Assembly (NCBI RefSeq): GCF_921293875.1
Contig: NZ_CAKLDI010000001.1
Span: 2,729,915-2,793,914, forward strand
From: Vibrio stylophorae
GTDB taxonomy: Bacteria > Pseudomonadota > Gammaproteobacteria > Enterobacterales > Vibrionaceae
Direction: 5' to 3'
DNA: 64,000 nucleotides
The notes beneath the pieces were generated by a model. It was not told where the DNA came from, did no database searches, and saw nothing but the letters and a program-made list of their open reading frames with translations. Made by a program: the position numbers and the translations under genes. Of this stretch, positions 56,521-64,000 are shown piece after piece (the first letter of the stretch is position 1; each line of letters begins with the position of its first letter).

Positions 56521-57819
56521 TTAATCTAATTTATAAAACGACTTAATAATTCGAGATATTTCGACACCTGTACCGTTTGTTGGCAAATAGAGCTCTTCAT
56601 GAATCCGTTTAAATCTAATCTCTAATTTACTATCATTACCATTTAATAAATTTGTGACACACGACTCTAATTCCACACCATCAGACACCACATACAATGA
56701 ATCCAAAAAATTAACAGAGTCATTTAGTCCAGGTCCTAGCAAATTGTTTAAATATATAATAGGCTTTCCTAATGGGAGATATTCCAAAAGAAAAGACCCC
56801 GCATCCGCTAATAATAAATCTGATTCATGGAATAATTCCACATATGAATCATCAGGTTCTGAGAGAGTCACATTATCAAGCTGTTTAATTTTGTTCAAAA
56901 CAAAATCAAATTTATCCTTGACCTTACCTCCCATCATATTGATACGCGTATAAAATAATGGATGCGGACGGATAACAAGTTTAAAACAAAATTCCTCGGC
57001 CAGTTCAATTATTTTCTCATAAAATATATGAAAAGTTGACCACCCTCCATCTTCAATTGAAAAATGCGGAGTCCATAAAACGGTCTTAATATCTCTATTC
57101 AGAATGTTTTCACGTGTTACACCCCGACAGTCCAATTGATCAAATTTCGGGTGTCCAGTAACATAAACGTGATCGTTACCTTTACTACAGTATTTGTTAT
57201 AACATGATTTGTGTAATTCGCTACGCACAAAAATCCATGTAGCTAAATTATGACAGTCTAAATCATATTGCCAACGCAAATTATCGTTGCCACCGCCACT
57301 ATCTAGTCCGTATGGGATATAGGCAATTCTAGCCCCAGACCTAGCAACTAGAGACGGATAGATATTCTTTGGTAAAGTTGAATCATAAGGTGTCTGGTAA
57401 AAAACAACATCTGCAGAATAAATAATATCTAATTCTTTTTCACAAAACTTATTATATGGTATATTATTAGTATCTAAAAAAGATGTTGCTGCAACATTAT
57501 CTACAATATCTTCATCATGATAAAACGGACTAACTAATAGTTTTACATCAAAGCAATCATCCGCCAACATTACTTCATAGACACTTTTAAAACTATTCCA
57601 CAACGAAACTTGTTGGAAAACATATATTACGGATATTTTCTTTGAGAAGTATCTAATGTTGTTTCTTCTAAGCTCATCAACAACTCTTAAATTTTCTTTT
57701 TGGATCACTGCAATCAAACACTCAAGGTTTTCAATCTTTGCATCCGTCTCATTAAAACGCTGATGTTCAGCTCGAAGAAGTTTTCTTTTCACTTTGCTTA
57801 ATATTTTTCTTATATGCAT
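56521..57819 (-). CDS. CDP-glycerol glycerophosphotransferase-like protein (TagB/TagF family)
   Basis: A 432-aa GT-B protein resembling the CDP-glycerol/ribitol transferases of teichoic-acid and O-antigen loci. A short coiled region (20-50) precedes the catalytic domain; VLWTPHFSIEDGGWSTF, FKLVIRPHPLF and LADAGSFLLEYLPLGKPIIYL are the family motifs. It may add phosphoglycerol or a related phosphoalditol to the O-unit. No clear tagD-type glycerol-3-phosphate cytidylyltransferase is seen; the MobA-like gene nearby may serve instead. Confidence 0.75.
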   Translation of the reverse strand: MHIRKILSKVKRKLLRAEHQRFNETDAKIENLECLIAVIQKENLRVVDELRRNNIRYFSKKISVIYVFQQVSLWNSFKSVYEVMLADDCFDVKLLVSPFYHDEDIVDNVAATSFLDTNNIPYNKFCEKELDIIYSADVVFYQTPYDSTLPKNIYPSLVARSGARIAYIPYGLDSGGGNDNLRWQYDLDCHNLATWIFVRSELHKSCYNKYCSKGNDHVYVTGHPKFDQLDCRGVTRENILNRDIKTVLWTPHFSIEDGGWSTFHIFYEKIIELAEEFCFKLVIRPHPLFYTRINMMGGKVKDKFDFVLNKIKQLDNVTLSEPDDSYVELFHESDLLLADAGSFLLEYLPLGKPIIYLNNLLGPGLNDSVNFLDSLYVVSDGVELESCVTNLLNGNDSKLEIRFKRIHEELYLPTNGTGVEISRIIKSFYKLD

Positions 57820-57829
57820 GTTTTACTCC

Positions 57830-58762
57830 CTAAATCCGACTCTTTCGATTAAGTACAATGTAAAAAAACTTCAATAGCCTAAAAAACCATTTACGAGATG
57901 AAAAAAATTTGAATCCCACCTTTTTAAATGCAAGTAAACTACTTCTAACGTCACCATTATTCATATGTGATAATAAATCATCATAAAGTGCTGTTGACGC
58001 AAATTCATCCGTGAATTTTTTATAACCATATTTTGACGAAACAATTGTCGCAGCTAACACACGCTCATCAGCAAATGTATTCAAATCAGTAATACTTGTT
58101 CCATGCTTTCTATATAACACTAAAACTTCAGGTATGTATACGACTCCACCTGACAATACCAATTCAACTGTAAACAGATAATCATTGATATACTTCAATC
58201 TATTATCATACTTAATTTTTTCGACTCCAGAACGGCGTATACATAATGTAGGTGTTGGTATTAATGATTCTGAAATAATTTCACCAACTTGCGTTGACGC
58301 GCGGAAAAAAAAATTAAAATGATTGATTATTTTTTTTCTGGTCTTACTATCAAACCATTCCATATTGGAATAAGAAACTAATACTTCTGGTTTACTTGAT
58401 AATGAATCCACTTGTCGCTTAATTTTATTACGACACATGATATCATCACCAGCAAATGGAACAACATATGCAACATCATTATCCTGAAGTGCTTTATCAA
58501 TAAGCAAGTTGTAATTATCAGCCACTCCTAGATTATTTGCATTGCGATTCAGATATACATTTATGATTTTGTGGTTTAAAACAAAATCAGATAAGACATC
58601 AAATGAGTCATCCGTTGAACAATCATCGGACACATACACAACCAAATTAGAGTAATTTTGTTCTAGAATAGATTGTATACATTCTATAATGTAATCCCTA
58701 TGATTATAACAACCAACAATAACAGCAACCTTAGGTATTTCAGTTATTATTTTATCGAGCAT
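57830..58762 (-). CDS. Family 2 glycosyltransferase
   Basis: A 310-aa cytoplasmic GT-A transferase. VAVIVGCYNHRDYIIECI starts the domain, VVYVSDDCSTDDS binds the nucleotide sugar, and VPFAGDDIM is the DxD-type metal site. The last 40 residues are basic and aromatic and may touch the membrane. It overlaps the ABC transporter gene by 16 bases. It builds the O-unit or capsule repeat; donor and linkage are unknown. Confidence 0.85.
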   Translation of the reverse strand: MLDKIITEIPKVAVIVGCYNHRDYIIECIQSILEQNYSNLVVYVSDDCSTDDSFDVLSDFVLNHKIINVYLNRNANNLGVADNYNLLIDKALQDNDVAYVVPFAGDDIMCRNKIKRQVDSLSSKPEVLVSYSNMEWFDSKTRKKIINHFNFFFRASTQVGEIISESLIPTPTLCIRRSGVEKIKYDNRLKYINDYLFTVELVLSGGVVYIPEVLVLYRKHGTSITDLNTFADERVLAATIVSSKYGYKKFTDEFASTALYDDLLSHMNNGDVRSSLLAFKKVGFKFFSSRKWFFRLLKFFYIVLNRKSRI

Positions 58763-60537
58763 CTTGATAGTTCTACCAACGTCTTAAATTTCTGATTTTC
58801 ATTAATTAACTCATCAAAACTACCGACACCCGTTATTGTGCCATTATCAAAAACGATTAATTTATCTGCTTTAGCTAGAGTAGATAATCTATGCGCAACC
58901 ATGACAATAGTGCGTTGACCTTTTAACCCTGCAATAACATTAGTAATGTCAAATTCGGTTTTAGTATCAAGTGCCGAAGTAGCCTCATCAAATAATATTA
59001 TTTCTCTATTTAAATACAAAGCACGAGCTATTATTATTCTCTGCCGTTGTCCACCAGATACATTTTTTCCATTCTCACCCAGATGATAATTTAACCCACG
59101 TTCACAAACAAGATCATAAAGGCCAGCCATTTCTAATACATTAATAACTTCTTTATCATCAATATCTTCACTTGCAGCACCAAATGCTACATTCTCTCGA
59201 ATACTACCGGTCAAAATGAATGGCGATTGACTTACATAACTCACATTATTTCTAATACCTTTATAATCAGTATAATTGACTTCTATACCGTCAACATAAA
59301 TTTTACCAGACTCGATAGGTAATAGACCCGCTAGCAAATCTGCAAAAGTCGTTTTACCAGCGCCAGAGGCACCAACAATACCAACAAATTCGCCTTGGTT
59401 GATTGTGATATTAACATTGTTAATGCCTACATTTTTTTTTCCTTTGTAAGAAAAACAGACATTTGCCATTTTAATTTCCCTTCCGAATTCCAGTCTGTTT
59501 TTCGCACTATCATTTACCCCATTCAACGAATTAAACTCATTAATTATTGTTTCTACTGCATTACTGGATGATTTTATTTGCGAATAACAATAGAGCAATC
59601 GATTTAACATTGGTGCTAATCGAATTGCTATTGCAGATAATAGTGTAATGCTAACTATACCATCAGCTGGATTAGGCGATGTTAGTAAAATATAACTTAT
59701 AAAAATAACTATTCCAAACATCAAAATTGCCTCACTCAAATATACAGGTATATATTGAATAAGCATATTTGTTTTATCAATTTCACTAACTTTGTAATTT
59801 GAATTATGATATTTTTTTAAAAAAACTGATTCTTTACCTGTTAGCTTAGTATCTTTTATTCCAGCCAAAGATGAACTAAGGATTGATATGTTTTCTTGAC
59901 TCGCAATCACATACTTGTCATTAACATCTTTTGCTACACGCCTAATAACCCTCATCTGTGACCACAGCAAAATACCAACCACCCCGCCCGACACTAGAGA
60001 AATAACCGAGTACTTGATCATTAAAATAATTAAGAGAGACACACATACAATAGAATTTGATACGAACATTATACACTGTATCAAATAGGAGTTAACAACA
60101 CGACTAACTACCGCAGTAAGGTTATTGATTATGCTTGCTGAACTCTTGGACAAATGATAAGTCAACGGAGCATTAACATACTCCTCCATTAACCGATTAC
60201 AAATATCAATCCGCCAGTCTCTTACCATATCAAATTGAAATTTTTGCTGTAACAACATATACATATTTTTTGCTATAAATGACATCCCAACACATATTGC
60301 GATCAGCACAACAAAATGACGTGGCTCAGAAAATCCAAAGAAATTATAAACTATAGATACATATTCATTCTGAACCACAAAACTCGGATTCATGGCTACT
60401 GCAATTAAAGGATACAGCAATGCTATCCCCACAACCTCTAGTGAGGCAGAAATAACGGCAGAAAATAGCACAAACAGTATTCTCAATTTAAATTGAACCC
60501 CATGCCTTTTTACAAAAACAAAAAACAGGTTGAACAT
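58747..60537 (-). CDS. ABC transporter, PglK/MsbA-type lipid-linked oligosaccharide flippase
   Basis: A 596-aa half-transporter with six membrane segments in residues 15-315 and a C-terminal ATPase. Walker A is GASGAGKTT (389-397), the signature is VSGGQRQRI and Walker B is REIILFDEATSALD. In a glycan locus this type usually flips lipid-linked oligosaccharides, as PglK does in Campylobacter, or lipid A-core as MsbA does. No Wzx, Wzm or Wzt is in this part of the locus. It is one base from the upstream glycosyltransferase stop. Confidence 0.85.
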   Translation of the reverse strand: MFNLFFVFVKRHGVQFKLRILFVLFSAVISASLEVVGIALLYPLIAVAMNPSFVVQNEYVSIVYNFFGFSEPRHFVVLIAICVGMSFIAKNMYMLLQQKFQFDMVRDWRIDICNRLMEEYVNAPLTYHLSKSSASIINNLTAVVSRVVNSYLIQCIMFVSNSIVCVSLLIILMIKYSVISLVSGGVVGILLWSQMRVIRRVAKDVNDKYVIASQENISILSSSLAGIKDTKLTGKESVFLKKYHNSNYKVSEIDKTNMLIQYIPVYLSEAILMFGIVIFISYILLTSPNPADGIVSITLLSAIAIRLAPMLNRLLYCYSQIKSSSNAVETIINEFNSLNGVNDSAKNRLEFGREIKMANVCFSYKGKKNVGINNVNITINQGEFVGIVGASGAGKTTFADLLAGLLPIESGKIYVDGIEVNYTDYKGIRNNVSYVSQSPFILTGSIRENVAFGAASEDIDDKEVINVLEMAGLYDLVCERGLNYHLGENGKNVSGGQRQRIIIARALYLNREIILFDEATSALDTKTEFDITNVIAGLKGQRTIVMVAHRLSTLAKADKLIVFDNGTITGVGSFDELINENQKFKTLVELSRCSIK

Positions 60538-60538
60538 C

Positions 60539-61903
60539 TTATTTTTTTTCCATCATATTTTTTATCATATGATAATCTACATTCACTCCAATTAACATCA
60601 TCATTTTGTAAATCGAACTCCAAAATCGTCTTGGCACAGCTGACGCCAATAACATAATAGATTGGTTAAAAATAACCGTACCTCTACTCAGGAAATCTTC
60701 GCGAGATAATATATTCAGACTACCAGACCCAACATTAATCAAATCAATACCGATGGCGGATTCAATTTCTAAAAAACGATGACTCCAGCGACCTTTATCT
60801 TCTATGCATTTTTGCGAACCCACTATAATATCATTACGATATTCAACATCAGCTATTAATTTTTTTGCTAAGTTATATGCCTCAGCTGGTGATTTATACA
60901 TAGGGATATCAACATACCCTTTCGTGAAATTTACTAATCCAGGATTGTAGCTTGATAACAAGCACCCATTGGATGCCATTATATCCATTATTCGCCAAGG
61001 AAATCCGTCAATAGCTTGCGCGTGCGATATACTTAGACAAACTTTACTTTTATTATAAATACCCTGATTATGCGCAAGGCTATAAACATCTTTTCTCTTA
61101 TACGAAAGAGCCAGGTATGGTGTAAAATCAGACACATCAAGCCAATCTTTACCACCAAATAAAGACAACCCTAAATCCTCCATCAGATTTAGAGTTAAAA
61201 TTCTATTTTGAGCACTTTTAATCATCCCAAACTCACTTGGCTTTATATATTCAAGAATGCTCTCCAAACCCTGCCCAATTAAATATGATTCACTATCTAA
61301 GTAAAAATCATTAGCTATTTTTTTTATTGCCGATCTTACTTTATCAGAATCATCAGAAAGCAATAATGATTTTAGACCTGACGGACCTCTAAAGTTGCTA
61401 CCAATAAAGCTTATATTATATTCATAATCTAATTTTTTTGCTTGGACCGCTGTTCCAGAGTTAATCATATATATATTTGAATCAGCCACACCTGTTGATA
61501 TCAACTGTTCTCTTGTATTACTTGACAAACAAAAATAAGAATAACGATTGGGATTGTATTTTATCCCATCTTTATCATTGAAATATGTAAATGAATCAGC
61601 TTCCCAAATCACTATCGGACATTCAACAAGAGAATCCAAAAATGATGGCTTAACATTATTAAATGAAATGACAAGATTTGGATTAAATTCAAATATCCTA
61701 TCTTTCAATTCATTTTTATCAATATATGATGACTCAATGTTTTCAGAATTCCAAGATTTCATAAGAAATTCCGCACCATTATACACCATTACGTCATTAC
61801 CATTTTCAATCAATTCTTTAATCAGCCCCTCATAATAACAGACCAACCTGAAGTGATTATCGATGAATAAATGCGATGAAAAACACAATAATATTCTAGC
61901 CAT
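60539..61903 (-). CDS. CgeB-like glycosyltransferase
   Basis: A 454-aa GT-B protein of the CgeB/family 1-like group. An N-terminal half with PNLVISFNNVKPSFLD and a later stretch with NKSKVCLSISHAQAIDGFPW and RIMDIMASNGCLL are typical, the latter being the donor-binding region (R..DIMA..G). It carries no membrane anchor. It belongs to the same AT-rich operon, four bases after fdtB. It probably adds one sugar of the repeat; which one is unknown. Confidence 0.7.
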   Translation of the reverse strand: MARILLCFSSHLFIDNHFRLVCYYEGLIKELIENGNDVMVYNGAEFLMKSWNSENIESSYIDKNELKDRIFEFNPNLVISFNNVKPSFLDSLVECPIVIWEADSFTYFNDKDGIKYNPNRYSYFCLSSNTREQLISTGVADSNIYMINSGTAVQAKKLDYEYNISFIGSNFRGPSGLKSLLLSDDSDKVRSAIKKIANDFYLDSESYLIGQGLESILEYIKPSEFGMIKSAQNRILTLNLMEDLGLSLFGGKDWLDVSDFTPYLALSYKRKDVYSLAHNQGIYNKSKVCLSISHAQAIDGFPWRIMDIMASNGCLLSSYNPGLVNFTKGYVDIPMYKSPAEAYNLAKKLIADVEYRNDIIVGSQKCIEDKGRWSHRFLEIESAIGIDLINVGSGSLNILSREDFLSRGTVIFNQSIMLLASAVPRRFWSSIYKMMMLIGVNVDYHMIKNMMEKK

Positions 61904-61907
61904 AAAT

Positions 61908-63017
61908 TCACTTAGTAAATGAGTTCACTGAGGCTATTACATGTTCGATTTCCTTATCAGTCATTACTGGACTAATAGGCAAACTTAAAACTGTTTCATG
62001 TAATAATTCAGTCACTGGAAGGTTTTTATCATTAAATACTTCGTATGCTTTTTGTTTGTGTGGTGGGATTGGATAATGAACTAACGTTGAAACCCCACAA
62101 TAATTTAAATGCTTAATCAATAGATCTCTATAGTCTGTTTTAATTACATATAAATGCCAAACGTGTTCCTTAACATTGTTATTTAATGGCAATTTAATCA
62201 AGTTATTATTTATCTCGCACCCATAACGATATGCAATATGCTGACGACGTGATATTTCACGTGGTAAATATTTCAATTTAACAGATAGCATGGCAGCTTG
62301 AATCTCATCTAGACGACTATTTATACCTAGATAATCATTTTTATATTTAGCATGTGAACCATAATTACCCAGAGATCTAATTATGTTGGACAAGCCATTA
62401 TCATTAGTAATTACCATACCTGCATCGCCAAGTGCTCCAAGATTTTTCCCTGGATAGAAGCTAAATGCTGCAGCATCCCCCCAGCAACCTGCTTTGACAT
62501 TATTAATTTCAGCCCCGTGCGCTTGAGCGCAATCCTCTAAAACTAACAAATTATATTTTTTGGCCACCTCCATAATTGAAGGCATATTAGAAATATGCCC
62601 ATATAGATGGACAGGTAAAATAACTTTTGTTCGACTTGTGATGTAAGTGGCTATTGTTTCCGCTGATAAATTGAATGTATCTGGATCCGGCTCAACAAAA
62701 ACTGGAATCAAATTATTTGATGTAATCGCTAATATTGATGCTATATAGGTGTTTGCTTGTACTATAACTTCATCACCACTTGATATTAAACCCATTTCTT
62801 TCCATGCGCGAAGGACTAATGTTAAAGCATCTAGACCATTTGCAACACCTATACCATACTTTACACCACAATAATCCGAGAATTCTTTTTCAAATTTTTT
62901 TAGCTCCTTACCACAGATATACCAACCAGAGTCAATCACACGACCAACCGCATCTTTCAACTCACTTGAATATATTTCATTAATTTTTTTTAAATTTAAG
63001 AAATCAACTATTTTCAT
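61908..63017 (-). CDS. fdtB: dTDP-3-oxo-6-deoxyhexose aminotransferase (FdtB/QdtB type)
   Basis: A 369-aa PLP aminotransferase that makes a dTDP-3-amino-3,6-dideoxyhexose. The start [37 protein letters not shown] (Asp162) and the PLP lysine Lys191 in [15 protein letters not shown] match the FdtB/QdtB group. It overlaps the upstream GNAT gene by four bases. With fdtA and the acetyltransferase it forms a Fuc3NAc or Qui3NAc pathway; fdtA versus qdtA decides which, and that cannot be told by eye. Confidence 0.88.
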   Translation of the reverse strand: MKIVDFLNLKKINEIYSSELKDAVGRVIDSGWYICGKELKKFEKEFSDYCGVKYGIGVANGLDALTLVLRAWKEMGLISSGDEVIVQANTYIASILAITSNNLIPVFVEPDPDTFNLSAETIATYITSRTKVILPVHLYGHISNMPSIMEVAKKYNLLVLEDCAQAHGAEINNVKAGCWGDAAAFSFYPGKNLGALGDAGMVITNDNGLSNIIRSLGNYGSHAKYKNDYLGINSRLDEIQAAMLSVKLKYLPREISRRQHIAYRYGCEINNNLIKLPLNNNVKEHVWHLYVIKTDYRDLLIKHLNYCGVSTLVHYPIPPHKQKAYEVFNDKNLPVTELLHETVLSLPISPVMTDKEIEHVIASVNSFTK

Positions 63018-63544
63018 TTTACACCAATAATGCGATTATATTTCTTACGAACTATTGACAACTGTTCTTTAGAAATAGAAAAATAATAATTTTCAGAGTC
63101 TTCAGCTATTTTTTTTGCGCCAAATTTTTCGTGAAATCGAATTACTTTCTCGTTATCTTTTCTTACATCAAAATGTGATTCTACAAAACCTAAACAATCA
63201 AAACCAAACTGATAAACAAGAAGCGCGGCTTCTAAAGCAGCTGTTTTAGTTTTATTTTCATTTAATATCCAACTACCCCAGCAAAACGATTTATCATTAA
63301 AATCATATACTCTAACAGTTCCACATGGTTTTAAATCAGGAGTTTCAATTATGAAATAGAACTGTTCGCCACGACCCTCACTCTCTTTATAGCGCTTAAT
63401 CCACTCCTCTTGCTCAGATACACCGCCATTAACATAAGATAAAAACTTATTGTAACGACTATCACATCTCAAAGTATAAATAAAAGAAGCATCATCTACT
63501 TCAACCAACCTTAGTTGAATTGTTTTTGATTTTAATTCCTGCAT
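63014..63544 (-). CDS. GNAT N-acetyltransferase of the 3-amino-sugar pathway
   Basis: A 176-aa GNAT-fold acyltransferase. [18 protein letters not shown] starts the domain; the later [21 protein letters not shown] is the usual GNAT end. It sits between fdtA and fdtB with overlaps of 13 and 4 bases, so it most likely acetylates dTDP-Fuc3N/Qui3N. Characterised enzymes for this step (FdtC, QdtC) are hexapeptide-repeat proteins, so a GNAT here would be a replacement by an unrelated fold. Confidence 0.75.
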   Translation of the reverse strand: MQELKSKTIQLRLVEVDDASFIYTLRCDSRYNKFLSYVNGGVSEQEEWIKRYKESEGRGEQFYFIIETPDLKPCGTVRVYDFNDKSFCWGSWILNENKTKTAALEAALLVYQFGFDCLGFVESHFDVRKDNEKVIRFHEKFGAKKIAEDSENYYFSISKEQLSIVRKKYNRIIGVK

Positions 63545-63930
63545 GCTAAAAACTCCTCGTAATTTCTTATGTAATCATCCTCAGAAAAATACTCGCTTGC
63601 AATAACACACAATACGCAATCATTACTAAAATCATGCATCTCTCGCCATATAAATGAATCAATTAGCAATCCTTTAGTTGGGTCATCAAGAATTAATTCC
63701 TCTCTAACTGAACCATCATCTAAAACAAAGCGACATGATCCTTTTAATGCAATTACAATTTGCTTTAATTTCTTATGAGCATGCATTCCTCTTGGAAAAA
63801 GTCCACTATTTTCGAAGAGATAATATACTCTACGAATTTCAAATGGGATATTTTTCTGTGATTCTAATGAAACTAAACGCCCTCTTTCATCATTAAAAGA
63901 TTCAAACTCAATAATATTAATTAGTTTCAT
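63532..63930 (-). CDS. fdtA: dTDP-4-oxo-6-deoxyglucose 3,4-ketoisomerase (FdtA/QdtA)
   Basis: A 132-aa cupin isomerase that moves the keto group of the RmlB product to C3. RGRLVSLESQKNIPFEIRRVYY and RGMHAHKKLKQ are the family signature, with the catalytic His pair at 50 and 52. It overlaps the rmlA end by 14 bases and the GNAT gene by 13. FdtA gives the galacto (Fuc3N) product and QdtA the gluco (Qui3N) product; the choice cannot be made by eye. Confidence 0.88.
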   Translation of the reverse strand: MKLINIIEFESFNDERGRLVSLESQKNIPFEIRRVYYLFENSGLFPRGMHAHKKLKQIVIALKGSCRFVLDDGSVREELILDDPTKGLLIDSFIWREMHDFSNDCVLCVIASEYFSEDDYIRNYEEFLACRN

Positions 63931-64000
63931 TTTTTTCCCTTACTAAAGACAGCAAATATTTACCATATCCATTTTTATCCATAGATTTTGCAATACAAAC
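63917..64000 (-). CDS. rmlA: Glucose-1-phosphate thymidylyltransferase RmlA, C-terminal end (partial)
   Basis: The last 27 codons of a gene that runs off the window. The visible residues CIAKSMDKNGYGKYLLSLV match the end of RmlA proteins, which make dTDP-glucose for the 6-deoxyhexose pathway. It overlaps fdtA by 14 bases, consistent with an rmlBA-fdtA-GNAT-fdtB operon. Confidence 0.75.
   Translation of the reverse strand, partial: VCIAKSMDKNGYGKYLLSLVREKNETN

Noticed and set aside
1-64000. CRISPR arrays, tRNA or rRNA genes, insertion sequences and prophage genes
   Set aside because: None was seen: no regular direct repeats with spacers, no tRNA-like cloverleaf or rRNA stretch that I recognised, and no transposase or integrase among the proteins.

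Overview
This window comes from a gammaproteobacterium, most likely a member of the Vibrionaceae. The evidence is the gene order (comF-bioH, tex, greB-ompR-envZ, cysE-gpsA-secB, gpmI-envC, kbl-tdh, hldD, then lipopolysaccharide genes, coaD-mutM-rpmG-rpmB-radC-coaBC-dut-slmA-pyrE-rph-yicC) and the Haemophilus/Vibrio-type inner core with a Kdo kinase. Core genes sit near 50% GC; genus is inferred only loosely (Salinivibrio/Grimontia-like).

Layout: 1-18.8 kb is conserved housekeeping: biotin synthesis, transcription elongation (greB, tex), the OmpR/EnvZ system, serine acetyltransferase, SecB, phosphoglycerate mutase, EnvC, an outer-membrane barrel protein and the threonine dehydrogenase pathway. 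From 17.9 to 44 kb is a broken-up lipopolysaccharide (LPS) region: heptose epimerase hldD, a late lipid A acyltransferase, heptosyltransferase waaF, Kdo transferase waaA, Kdo kinase kdkA, an opsX-like heptosyltransferase, a kdtX/waaE-like glucosyltransferase, another family 9 glycosyltransferase, two sulfatase-fold membrane proteins, coaD and ugd. Two AT-rich or intermediate-GC blocks interrupt it: surface-glycan transferases at 22.9-25.2 kb and a seven-gene pseudaminic acid operon at 25.9-33.9 kb. From 44 to 52.9 kb is a second housekeeping stretch. From 53 kb to the end, on the minus strand, is the distal part of an O-antigen/capsule locus: a dTDP-3-acetamido-3,6-dideoxyhexose pathway (rmlA end, fdtA, GNAT, fdtB), an ABC-type flippase, glycosyltransferases, a CDP-glycerol-transferase-like protein, a nucleotidyltransferase/HAD/methyltransferase cassette, a UDP-sugar reductase/epimerase and the initiating phosphoglycosyltransferase.

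The most unusual system is the pseudaminic acid operon (25935-33874). It has the standard pseB, pseC, pseF, pseG and pseI, but in place of a simple acetyltransferase pseH it carries a PseH-FkbH fusion (GNAT + HAD-IIIC) and a VOC-domain-acyl-carrier-protein fusion. FkbH proteins in polyketide pathways load glyceryl units from 1,3-bisphosphoglycerate onto an ACP, so this operon may make a pseudaminic acid whose 4-amino group (C7 in the nonulosonate) carries an ACP-delivered acyl group such as glyceryl instead of acetyl. That product is inference.

Other observations include a sharp base-composition break inside the 3' end of waaA (51% to 28% GC by hand count), hairpins that overlap translation starts or signal-peptide codons (lpxM-like gene, envC), an rph-pyrE attenuator, a 41-bp inverted-repeat operator candidate before kbl-tdh, and a gene-free AT-rich stretch between two convergent glycan blocks.
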